Below are positions 44,701-51,264 of a stretch of 51,761 nucleotides of DNA, piece by piece. Every line of letters begins with the position of its first letter. Position 1 is the stretch's first letter. The notes under the pieces are model-generated. The model was not told the DNA's origin. It saw nothing but the letters and a program-made list of their open reading frames with translations, and ran no database searches. Both the position numbers and the translations under genes were made by a program. Source of the stretch: Bacteroidales bacterium (lineage in GTDB: Bacteria; Bacteroidota; Bacteroidia; Bacteroidales; Muribaculaceae); the NCBI GenBank assembly GCA_004553095.1, contig SFMJ01000001.1, positions 1 through 51,761 on the forward strand. Direction: 5' to 3'.

Positions 44701-45589
44701 AAGACTTAATCATTTTGGGAGACTGACCGCGATGTATCTCAAAGAGAGTAGCGACGAAGAGAAGAGTCATAACAGCGGCATAGATCAGCGCACCGCTATT
44801 GAAGTTCATGCCTATGGTGTTGACGAAGAAGAGTTCGAACTGTTGCGCCATCTTGATGAAGCCGGGCACGAGTCCGAAGAGCACCAAAGCCACGATCACG
44901 AAAGAGACGAGCAGGGCTATCAGCGACTTGACGAGATTCATATCGTTCCATTTGCGATAGGCGAAGACGAGGACGATGGCGGGGATACAGAGGAGGTTTA
45001 GGAGGTGGACAGCGATGCTGACACCCACCACGTATGCTATCAAGATGAGATAGCGGTCGGAGTCGGGGAGATCAGCTCGATTTTCCCACTTCAAGATGAG
45101 CCAGAACACCAATGCGGTGCAGAATGAGGAGAAGGCATAGACCTCACCCTCGACGGCAGAGAACCAGAAGGTGTCGCTCCAGGTGTAGGCCAATGCGCCC
45201 ACGACACCTGAACCGATGATTACCAAGTACTTGGAGAGGCTCAACTCCTCGGTGCAATCGCGCTTCACCACCAGACGTCTCACCAAGTGAGTGATCGTCC
45301 AGAAGAGCATCAAGATGGTCAAGGCACTCAGCAGGCCGCTCATAGCGTTGACCATCACCGACACCGAAGCGGCATCAGGGGCGAAGTTGGCAAAAAAACG
45401 AGCAGTAAGCATGAAGATAGGGTTGCCCGGCGGGTGTCCGACCTCAAGCTTGTCTGCCTGAATTATAAACTCACCGCAATCCCAATAGGAGGCGGTAGGC
45501 TCCAAGGTGAGCCAATAGGTGACCAGTGCGATGACAAAAACGATCCATCCGGTCACGTTGTTGATCAAATTATATTTCTTGGTAATCAT
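41726..45589 (-). CDS. DUF2723 family membrane protein (GT-C-like)
   Basis: I use the ATG at 45589 (MITKKYNLINNVTGWIVF...), 1287 residues, rather than the upstream one at 45631. A multi-pass N-terminal half (to about residue 350) contains WLTLEPTASYWDCGEFI and VGHPPGNPIFMLTARFFA, the recurring DUF2723 pattern of GT-C glycosyltransferase-like proteins. More helices occur at about 640-760, and a soluble C-terminal domain of some 500 residues follows, including PNAIVFCNGDNDTFPLWYAQ. The eukaryotic relative TMEM260 is an O-mannosyltransferase; a protein O-glycosylation role here is inference. First gene of the long minus-strand series down to 34.6 kb, with a good promoter upstream. Confidence 0.88.
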   Translation of the reverse strand: MITKKYNLINNVTGWIVFVIALVTYWLTLEPTASYWDCGEFIIQADKLEVGHPPGNPIFMLTARFFANFAPDAASVSVMVNAMSGLLSALTILMLFWTITHLVRRLVVKRDCTEELSLSKYLVIIGSGVVGALAYTWSDTFWFSAVEGEVYAFSSFCTALVFWLILKWENRADLPDSDRYLILIAYVVGVSIAVHLLNLLCIPAIVLVFAYRKWNDMNLVKSLIALLVSFVIVALVLFGLVPGFIKMAQQFELFFVNTIGMNFNSGALIYAAVMTLLFVATLFEIHRGQSPKMIKSLSLLTLLVSGIFFMGHGWWFGWIVWAAVAGFFFSPYFKLLSLRALNVIMWSIAVIFVGYSSYALILIRSSADTPMNQNSPDNVFDLASYLNREQYGDTPLLYGETLYSGQQKQLVSDLQDTVMVSADMDPLIINYPQYESIIDKGTPIYAKGVKGAVPVSEYGFLTEGEKKRNEALAARGGDYYVLRDYKSDLRLNPELNMFFPRIYSQMHRNYYNSWVTLDTVPSNLKELYAVNKTTGENVPELDLQAEPYQTPSGMITYPQKMGYRPTYSQNLAYFFNYQLIHMYMRYFMWNFVGRQNDVLNQQGELDAGNWISGIPLIDNARLGDQSLLPKDLGAENPGHNVFFFLPLILGLIGLIWQAYSGETGIKQFWVVFFLFFMTGIAIVLYLNQPPMQPRERDYAYAGSFYAFAIWIGMGVAALWRSIIYLIEKKFKSERIQLYAAIAAVALGVIVPIQMVSQTWDDHDRSRRYVARDYAINYLESLEPNAIVFCNGDNDTFPLWYAQEVEGVRPDVKIVNLSYLASDWYANQMRQTTYTAQPIHFTARPQDYAYGNLDVVLPGTSNSEADLLQSLKYIYQGGGRDNDYGYPMMPSSTVSIPIDKKKVIERGLVAPQDTSLIVPKIVINLADADAVKSKGYISLSELLMLDIIATNAAEGWPRPIYWCMTVGTEYHVNLTPYLRGVGMVHQLVPTYQDNMPARTDRAYDVVTKKYLWGGADDPNPPYFDETARRMLSSTRMSVLDVCSELIYEGRLAKEANDSSRMTLKYKQALGVAQLLENKLGERIWPYGYSTTLTLAEVYGRIGEGLNDAKIKAKACALIEKTMPRMIEYLVYNREVVTKFGNVALTIESRMMPYQFYRLVEIYQSYGGNPAKIEAMLKTKGFTIEALKKQYDALYNPSDVAEEEGVSAESMLSELADVAALVNDLAKMSPEEYAKQSGDNLYLDSIYWEAYNQYVQIIGKELVDQDPVIGKVDMARSKRLYEEYLKNHP

Positions 45590-45720
45590 TATCTCTGATG
45601 AATTTTCAGCGATTGTATTATGACACAACATGCTCTATTTTAACATTCTAACTACAGGATTACGCCTTTCCGGAGTCTCGGCAGATAAAAAATATATTCA
45701 TGTTATACCAAAAGAATTTG

Positions 45721-45752
45721 CAAATTTACGAATTTTTGCCGATATTTACAAC
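45721..45752 (-). promoter_or_regulatory. Promoter of the DUF2723 gene
   Basis: Minus-strand TAAATTTG (45721-45728) with GTTG at -33 (45749-45752), spacing 20. One mismatch. The leader is about 130 nt to the ATG at 45589. Confidence 0.65.
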
Positions 45753-45851
45753 TTGAAGTGCAACGAGCGCACCAATAACTCTCCTCAATTCTTCTTAATT
45801 TTTGTTAAGTTTTTCGTATCCCGTTTCTTCGGGTAAAAAGTATTACAGATC

Positions 45852-46898
45852 ATGAAAATAACTCAAAACAGCGTACCATCATCTGTGGGAGAGATCACGA
45901 CAATCCGTCTTGAGAACCGACAGGGTGCATGGGTAGAACTATCTTCTTTAGGAGCAGGCATCATCGGTGTTGGGGTGCCGGACCGCGATGGCGTGATAGC
46001 GAATGTGGCACTATCATACGCCGATCCGGCAGATTATATGGCAGATGGGCCCTGCATGGGCAAGTGTCCGGGGCGTTATGCCAACCGTATAGCCGGGGGT
46101 CGACTTCCCATCGGGGAGAACGTCTATCAGTTGGATTGCAATCTGCCACCCAACCATCTCCATGGGGGCAACACCGGTTTTCAGAATCGACTCTGGACAC
46201 CTCGAGTAGTCGACGACGGAGTGGAGTTCACCTACATCTCCGACGATGGCGAGGAGGGCTATCCCGGTCTGCTTCAGGTGTTGATACGCTATCGTTGGAG
46301 CGATGATTGCCGGCTTTCGATCGAGTTTGTAGCCTCGACGAATATGGAGACGGCGGTCAACCTTACCAACCACTCCTATTGGAATCTCCGGGGTTCAGAT
46401 GCCGGCAAGGCACTCGACCATGAGTTGCAGATTAAAGCATCGCGCTGGTTGCCTACAGATGAGACACTTGTGCCGACCGGATCACTCGACCCGGTGGAGG
46501 GCACACCGATGGATTTCCGCACATTCAAGACCTTGGCACAAGACATTGAGGCAGACTTCCAGGCGCTGAAATATGGCAAGGGTTATGACAACTGCTGGGC
46601 ATTGGATGATTGGCATCCGGGCGAGGTGGTGGAGGATGCCGCCACACTTCGCGACCCGAAGAGCGGCAGAATGGTGGCGATCGACTCCGACCAGCCGGGT
46701 CTTCAGGTCTACACCGGTAATTGGCTCGCCGGCAGCCCGCTGAACCATTCGGGACGCCCCTACGAAGATTATGATGGCGTAGCAATCGAGATGCAGGGAT
46801 TCCCCGATGCACCCAATCAACCGGGGTTCCCATCGCAATCAGTTACTCCCGACGCCCCCTATCGTCGCGTCATCACCTTTAAATTTTCGACTTTTTGA
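45852..46898 (+). CDS. galM: Aldose 1-epimerase (mutarotase)
   Basis: Interconverts alpha and beta anomers of hexoses such as galactose. The 348 residues have normal length. Hallmarks: GRYANRIAGGRL with the substrate Arg, NHLHGGNTGFQNRLW with the first His, NLTNHSYWNLRG with the second His, KGYDNCWAL with Asp, and the catalytic Glu in VAIEMQGFPDAPNQPGFPS. No signal peptide, so it is cytoplasmic. It is divergent from the DUF2723 gene and followed after 72 bp by a glycosyltransferase. Confidence 0.95.
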   Translation: MKITQNSVPSSVGEITTIRLENRQGAWVELSSLGAGIIGVGVPDRDGVIANVALSYADPADYMADGPCMGKCPGRYANRIAGGRLPIGENVYQLDCNLPPNHLHGGNTGFQNRLWTPRVVDDGVEFTYISDDGEEGYPGLLQVLIRYRWSDDCRLSIEFVASTNMETAVNLTNHSYWNLRGSDAGKALDHELQIKASRWLPTDETLVPTGSLDPVEGTPMDFRTFKTLAQDIEADFQALKYGKGYDNCWALDDWHPGEVVEDAATLRDPKSGRMVAIDSDQPGLQVYTGNWLAGSPLNHSGRPYEDYDGVAIEMQGFPDAPNQPGFPSQSVTPDAPYRRVITFKFSTF

Positions 46899-46970
46899 TC
46901 GCGAGATTTTCATCGGCGATCGGATGTAAATTCCTTCCCTATTCAGGTTTTAAAATCCTTTCCTAATAGT

Positions 46971-47900
46971 ATGCAATCTGTAGGTGTCGTAATCCCCATG
47001 TACAATCGGCGCGATCTGATCTGCCGCTGTCTTGACAGCGTAAAGGCGCAGACATGGCGACGGCTTGAAGTGGTAGTGGTCGACAATAATTCCACTGACG
47101 ACTCGGTGGCGGTGGTGCGCGATTGGTGTGAACGACATCAAGTCACCGCCGACACGCCCGACTTTCGGCTTAAGCTACTCTCCGAGACCAAACCGGGAGC
47201 GGCAGCAGCGCGCAATAAGGGTCTCGAGGCGATAACGTCGGAGCATATCCTCTTCTTCGACTCAGACGATGAGATGCTTCCAGACTTGGTGGAGAGTGCG
47301 ATGCGTGAGATCGGCGACCGTGATGTGGTGTGCTGGGATGTCGAAGTGGTGGGGCTTGACGGCAAGGTAAGCCACAAGCCATGCCGCCGCGGAGATGTAA
47401 TAAGGCGACAATTCATCAATGCCATCTTCTCGACCCAGCGATATATGGCGCGCACTGACTTCATCCGCTGCATAGGAGGATGGAGGGATGAGTGCATGGT
47501 GTGGAATGATTTCGAATTAGGCACACGCATAGCCCTCAGCGGATGTAGTTTCACCCGTCTGCATCGAACGTTGGTGAGAATCTATGCTCAAGCGGAATCG
47601 ATCACCGGCACCTCCTTCACTCGTCGCGCCGGAGAGTGGGAGAAGACCCTCGCCATAATAGAGCAAACGATATTGACGGGCGATTGGAAGGACCGAGTCA
47701 AGGCACTGAGATTGTTGTACTATCGTCGGGTCATCCTCGCCGCGCACTATAAGAGGGAGGGGTCGGCAGAGTTAAGCCGTCGGCTTTTGACAGAGGCATT
47801 GGAGGGGAGACACCTATCCGGCATCGACCGCTTTTGGCTCCGATGCCTGCACGCCTACACAGCCGGAGGAGGCAGAGCCGCCTACATCCTCTGGCGTTAA
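46971..47900 (+). CDS. Family 2 glycosyltransferase
   Basis: A 309-residue GT-A glycosyltransferase. N-terminal blocks: SVGVVIPMYNRRDLICRCLD, VVVVDNNSTDDSVAVVRDW, KPGAAAARNKGLEAITSEHI and the metal-binding FFDSDDEMLPDLV. The middle includes VCWDVEVVGLDGK and an IGGWRDECMVWNDFELGTRI region consistent with acceptor binding. The C-terminal part is basic and helical, without a membrane span. The product is unknown. The downstream terminator ends the transcript. It could work with galM only in a general sense. Confidence 0.88.
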   Translation: MQSVGVVIPMYNRRDLICRCLDSVKAQTWRRLEVVVVDNNSTDDSVAVVRDWCERHQVTADTPDFRLKLLSETKPGAAAARNKGLEAITSEHILFFDSDDEMLPDLVESAMREIGDRDVVCWDVEVVGLDGKVSHKPCRRGDVIRRQFINAIFSTQRYMARTDFIRCIGGWRDECMVWNDFELGTRIALSGCSFTRLHRTLVRIYAQAESITGTSFTRRAGEWEKTLAIIEQTILTGDWKDRVKALRLLYYRRVILAAHYKREGSAELSRRLLTEALEGRHLSGIDRFWLRCLHAYTAGGGRAAYILWR

Positions 47901-47943
47901 CTCCATAAAATCCGATATATTTGTAAGCATCAGATTATCAACA

Positions 47944-47983
47944 AAAGAGCAGGCTGTGTCGAGTTTGACACAGCCTGCTCTTT
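47944..47983. terminator. Strong, bidirectional terminator
   Basis: A perfect 17-bp stem (47944-47960 with 47967-47983) and a 6-nt loop, with an A-run before and a T-run after. It serves the glycosyltransferase and could also stop transcripts from the right. Confidence 0.9.
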
Positions 47984-48002
47984 ATTGTAGGAAATTAGGG
48001 AA

Positions 48003-48260
48003 TTATTTCACGTTGAGTTTTGCTTTGCCGGAGGCGTTGGTGACTATCACTACGCCGTGGGGTGCAGTCTCTATCTTGGCATAGCCGGTAGCGTCTGCTC
48101 TGACAGTTTTGATTACTCTGCCGAGGAGGTCGCAGACATTTATGAGGGTCAGCGGCTCGGCGCCGGAAACGAGGATGTTGTCACCATCAGCCTTGGCGCG
48201 CAGAACAGGAAGAGTCTGTGCTATGATTTGAGGGTCATGGCGCAGACTTTTATTTGCTAT
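48003..48260 (-). pseudogene. Orphan T9SS-type C-terminal tail fragment
   Basis: On the minus strand a frame ends at 48003 with ...VTNASGKAKLNVK and stop. Upstream parts read GDNILVSGAEPLTLINVCDL and LGRVIKTVRADATGYAKI, the common shape of a T9SS sorting or beta-sandwich tail. The frame is closed upstream at 48285-48287 and contains no ATG, and no carrier protein precedes it. It is a 3' remnant of a secreted-protein gene, like the one at 3787-3912 but clearly different in sequence. The end lies 20 bp from the terminator of the opposite gene, and a dispersed palindrome sits at its 5' border. Confidence 0.6.
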
Positions 48261-48271
48261 GTAATAGGGAA

Positions 48272-48290
48272 TTAAGAGCGTGCTCTAATG
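48272..48290. repeat. Dispersed palindrome, copy 8 (shortened centre)
   Basis: TTAAGAGCGTGCTCTAATG. A symmetric variant with AGAGC-GT-GCTCT. Lies just before the end of purT. Confidence 0.7.
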
Positions 48291-48292
48291 AA

Positions 48293-49477
48293 TTATAGGC
48301 AGGAAATTTTGATTTTGGCGGCAGCCTCTTCGACTTTGTCACAAGCCTCTTCGACGGAGTCGGCTGTAGCGAGCATTACGCCCATGCGGCGATGGCCTTT
48401 GACTTCGGGTTTGCCGAAGATGCGCATATCAGTGCCGGGAGTGGCGAGTGCATCCTCCATACCGCTGAAGACGATGTCGGTAGAGACACCGTCGGCGAGG
48501 AGAGCACGGCTTGCCGAGGGGGCATAGAAGCGGATCTCGGGGATGGGGAGTCCGAGGAGTGCACGCACGTGTAGAGCGAACTCGGAGAGGTGCTGCGAGA
48601 TGAGTGTCACCATGCCGGTGTCGTGAGGACGGGGAGAGACTTCGGAGAAGATGACGTCGTCACCCTTGATGAAGAGTTCGACGCCGAAGATGCCATGGCC
48701 GCCGAGGGCGTCGGTGATCTTACGGGCTATCTCTTTAGCCTTGTCGAGGGCAACGGGCGACATGGCTTGGGGCTGCCAGCTGCGTTGGTAGTCGCCATCT
48801 TTCTGATAGTGCCCGATCGGAGGGCAGAAGGAAGTGCCGCCGATGTGACGCACAGTAAGGAGAGTGATCTCATAGTCGAAATCGACGAAACCCTCGACGA
48901 TGACGGCACCATGTCCGGCGCGTCCACCCTCTTGCGCCTCTTTCCAAGCCTTGGCGACATCCTCTTGACGGCGCACCAAGCTCTGACCATGACCCGAAGA
49001 ACTCATCACCGGCTTAACGACGCAGGGGAGACCGATGCGATCGACGGCAGCTACGAACTCCTCCTCGGTGTCGGCAAACTCAAAGGGGGATGTGGGGAGA
49101 CCCAGTGTGACGGCAGCGAGGTTGCGAATCTCGCGACGATTCATGGTAGTAAAAGTGGCTTTGGCGGTGGGCACCACATTCCAACCCTCCTTCTCGAGGG
49201 CGATCAGGGTGGGGGTGGCGATAGCCTCGATCTCGGGGATGATGTAGTCGGGCTTCTCCTCCTCGACGATGCTACGCAGTGCATCGCCATCGAGCATTGA
49301 CACGACGATCGAACGATCTGCCACATGCATGGCAGGAGCGTTGGGATACTTGTCGAGGGCTACCACTACAACGCCATAGCGCTGCAATTCGATAGTCACT
49401 TCCTTACCAAGTTCGCCACTTCCGAGCAATAATGCCTTCTTGCCGCGAGGCGTAAACGGGGTTCCGATTTCAACCAT
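48293..49477 (-). CDS. purT: Formate-dependent phosphoribosylglycinamide formyltransferase (PurT)
   Basis: ATP-grasp enzyme of purine synthesis that formylates GAR with formate. I use ATG 49477 (MVEIGTPFTPRGKKA...), 394 residues, rather than the longer frame, because the family begins here and the promoter lies between. Motifs: KKALLLGSGELGKEVTIELQ, IIPEIEAIATPTL, VKPVMSSSGHGQSLV (ATP loop), VIVEGFVDFDYEITLL, and ISEVSPRPHDTGMVTL-like VIFSEVSPRPHDTGMVTLIS. It is transcribed alone, between two palindrome copies. Confidence 0.95.
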   Translation of the reverse strand: MVEIGTPFTPRGKKALLLGSGELGKEVTIELQRYGVVVVALDKYPNAPAMHVADRSIVVSMLDGDALRSIVEEEKPDYIIPEIEAIATPTLIALEKEGWNVVPTAKATFTTMNRREIRNLAAVTLGLPTSPFEFADTEEEFVAAVDRIGLPCVVKPVMSSSGHGQSLVRRQEDVAKAWKEAQEGGRAGHGAVIVEGFVDFDYEITLLTVRHIGGTSFCPPIGHYQKDGDYQRSWQPQAMSPVALDKAKEIARKITDALGGHGIFGVELFIKGDDVIFSEVSPRPHDTGMVTLISQHLSEFALHVRALLGLPIPEIRFYAPSASRALLADGVSTDIVFSGMEDALATPGTDMRIFGKPEVKGHRRMGVMLATADSVEEACDKVEEAAAKIKISCL

Positions 49478-49558
49478 AACTGAAAATTTAGGATATTTTA
49501 AAGGTATTATGAGCGTGTATCGGAGAGAGACGTCGAGTCGGCCTCTCAAAATATGTTG

Positions 49559-49590
49559 CAAAGTTAGCGAATCTGCCAATATTTCGCAAA
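49559..49590 (-). promoter_or_regulatory. Promoter of purT
   Basis: Minus-strand TTTG (49587-49590), 20 bp, TAACTTTG (49559-49566). A perfect consensus, giving a leader of about 75 nt. Confidence 0.82.
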
Positions 49591-49698
49591 TCATAAAAAA
49601 TAATCCTGCTGATTTTTTTAGAGATAGGTCATAGAAAAAATTAAGACTCTAAGATAGGATATAGATATAATTAATGGATAAAAACTGCGTTTTATTAA

Positions 49699-49718
49699 TT
49701 AAGAGCGTACGCTCTAAA
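49699..49718. repeat. Dispersed palindrome, copy 9 (perfect palindrome)
   Basis: Contains AGAGCGTACGCTCT (49702-49715), a perfect 14-bp palindrome, in TTAA-rich flanks. Lies 20 bp before the YeiH start. Confidence 0.75.
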
Positions 49719-49737
49719 GGACTAACCCAAACAGACA

Positions 49738-50769
49738 ATGATAAGTAAAGAGAATGCCGGTAAGTATCACGGCATATTGTTTATGGCGCTCTTCGCATGC
49801 GCTGCATTCTTCATCGGGCAGGCACAGCTGATGAAGGATTTGAGTTTTTCACCGCTGATCATCGGCATCATCCTTGGCATGATCTATGCCAACACGTTGC
49901 GATCGCAACTGCCGGAGACATGGGCTCCCGGCATCCAATATTGTTCGAAGCGGATCCTTCGACTGGGCATCATCTTGTATGGTTTCAGGCTGACATTCCA
50001 GGATGTAGTGGCAGTGGGCACTGCCGGCATTGTGGTGGATTTGATCATAGTGACTCTCACCATCTTGGGCGGCGTATGGATCGGCAAGATGCTGAAGATG
50101 GATAAGGAGACAGCGCTTCTGACTTCGATCGGCAGCAGTATCTGCGGGGCGGCGGCAGTACTGGGCGCCGAGGCTACACTCCGCACGAAGCCCTATAAGA
50201 CGGCTGTGTCGGTGGCTACGGTGGTGATCTTCGGCACAATCTCGATGTTCCTCTATCCTGCTCTCTACCGCGCCGGGGTCTTCTCGTTGGAGCCCTCGCA
50301 GATGGGTATTTATACCGGTTCGGCGCTTCATGAAGTGGCACACGTAGTTGGCGCCGGCAATGCCATGGGCGAAGAGATCGCCGGCATCGCGATTATCGTG
50401 AAGATGATCCGTGTGATGCTCCTGGTGCCGGTGTTGCTGATACTGAGTTGGTGGGTAGCCTCGACGGCACGCAAGTCATCGGGCGAAGGGGGCAAGGGCA
50501 AGATCGCCATACCCTGGTTCGCCTTCGGCTTCCTGCTCGTGATTGGCTTCAACTCCTTCGGATTGTTGCCGGCAGAGATGGTGAGCTGGATCAATGACTT
50601 CGATACCTATCTGCTGACCATGGCGATGGCGGCACTTGGCGCCGAGACCAGCTTTGACAAGTTTAAGAAAGCGGGCGCCAAACCCTTCATCCTCGCCACT
50701 TGCCTCTTCGCATGGCTCTTCAGCGCCGGCTATCTGATGGCAAAATACTTAGTTCCCTTGTTGCAATAA
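49738..50769 (+). CDS. YeiH/UPF0324 family putative sulfate exporter
   Basis: A 343-residue membrane protein with about ten helices. It begins with GKYHGILFMALFACAAFFIG and continues with LSFSPLIIGIILGMIYANTL, RLGIILYGFRLTFQDVVAVG and TSIGSSICGAAAVLGAEATL. These match the UPF0324/YeiH family, whose members are annotated as putative sulfate exporters without firm biochemical proof. It is alone on its strand between purT and tRNA-Pro. A palindrome copy lies in its short upstream gap, and a long inverted repeat follows the stop. Confidence 0.88.
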   Translation: MISKENAGKYHGILFMALFACAAFFIGQAQLMKDLSFSPLIIGIILGMIYANTLRSQLPETWAPGIQYCSKRILRLGIILYGFRLTFQDVVAVGTAGIVVDLIIVTLTILGGVWIGKMLKMDKETALLTSIGSSICGAAAVLGAEATLRTKPYKTAVSVATVVIFGTISMFLYPALYRAGVFSLEPSQMGIYTGSALHEVAHVVGAGNAMGEEIAGIAIIVKMIRVMLLVPVLLILSWWVASTARKSSGEGGKGKIAIPWFAFGFLLVIGFNSFGLLPAEMVSWINDFDTYLLTMAMAALGAETSFDKFKKAGAKPFILATCLFAWLFSAGYLMAKYLVPLLQ

Positions 50770-50789
50770 GTCGATAAGAATCTACATTT

Positions 50790-50849
50790 TGTGCCGAAAA
50801 GTGACCTGAAACGCATTTTCAAACGCCTCTCAGGTCACTTTTCGGCACA
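50790..50849. repeat. 20-bp inverted repeat downstream of the transporter gene
   Basis: Arms 50790-50809 (TGTGCCGAAAAGTGACCTGA) and 50830-50849, perfectly complementary, with a 20-nt spacer. It could act as a terminator-like hairpin, but no T-run follows. A second, weaker hairpin (TCCCAA/TTGGGA) lies near 50858-50880. Confidence 0.8.
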
Positions 50850-50996
50850 TTTTGGCATATCCCAAAATATTATTCTTGGGAAAGGGATAGATGACTGTGA
50901 TATTTGCCGAAAGTTCGCCAAAATGAAGAAAAAAAGTACGTTTTGGCAAAGTTTCGGGGTAAATTTCAAAGTTTTTTGAAAAAAGATGTTGAAAAA

Positions 50997-51028
50997 TTTG
51001 GAGATAACGAAAAAAGGTGCTAACTTTG
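50997..51028 (+). promoter_or_regulatory. Promoter of tRNA-Pro
   Basis: TTTG (50997-51000), 20 bp, TAACTTTG (51021-51028), followed by CACTCGC. A perfect consensus. Confidence 0.85.
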
Positions 51029-51088
51029 CACTCGCTTTAAGGGAGGTAACAAGCTTAAAGCTGAGACTCGAAAGAGAGTCGAAACATT

Positions 51089-51164
51089 CGGGGTGTAGCT
51101 CAGCCCGGTTTAGAGTACGCGTCTGGGGGGCGTGTGGTCGCTGGTTCGAATCCAGTCACCCCGA
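51089..51164 (+). tRNA. tRNA-Pro (anticodon GGG)
   Basis: Acceptor stem CGGGGTG pairs with CACCCCG (51157-51163), discriminator A. The anticodon arm CGCGT-CTGGGGG-GCGTG contains two G:T pairs, and the loop gives anticodon GGG (51125-51127). T-arm GCTGG TTCGAAT CCAGT. CCA is not encoded. Confidence 0.92.
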
Positions 51165-51173
51165 CTAAACCGC

Positions 51174-51206
51174 AGTACCGAAGCAGATGCTTCGGTACTT
51201 TTTTTT
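51174..51206 (+). terminator. Terminator of tRNA-Pro
   Basis: Stem AGTACCGAAGCA (51174-51185) with TGCTTCGGTACT (51188-51199), then a run of T residues. Confidence 0.88.
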
Positions 51207-51264
51207 CGCCCAAAACAATGGGCCGGCTCTTTGGGAGCCAGCCCTTTGTGTGAATTATGGATGG

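Larger units (their letters stand above)
47901..48292. other. Gene-free region between the glycosyltransferase and purT
   Basis: 392 bp with no intact gene. It holds a strong terminator, a T9SS tail fragment and one dispersed palindrome. The plus-strand frame starting at 48057 is only the complement of the tail fragment. Confidence 0.65.
50770..51088. other. Gene-free region before tRNA-Pro
   Basis: 319 bp holding the 20-bp inverted repeat, several TTTTGGCA / TGCCAAAA-like words, and the tRNA-Pro promoter. The plus-strand frame at 50791-50979 covers the hairpin and shows no family resemblance. Confidence 0.6.
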
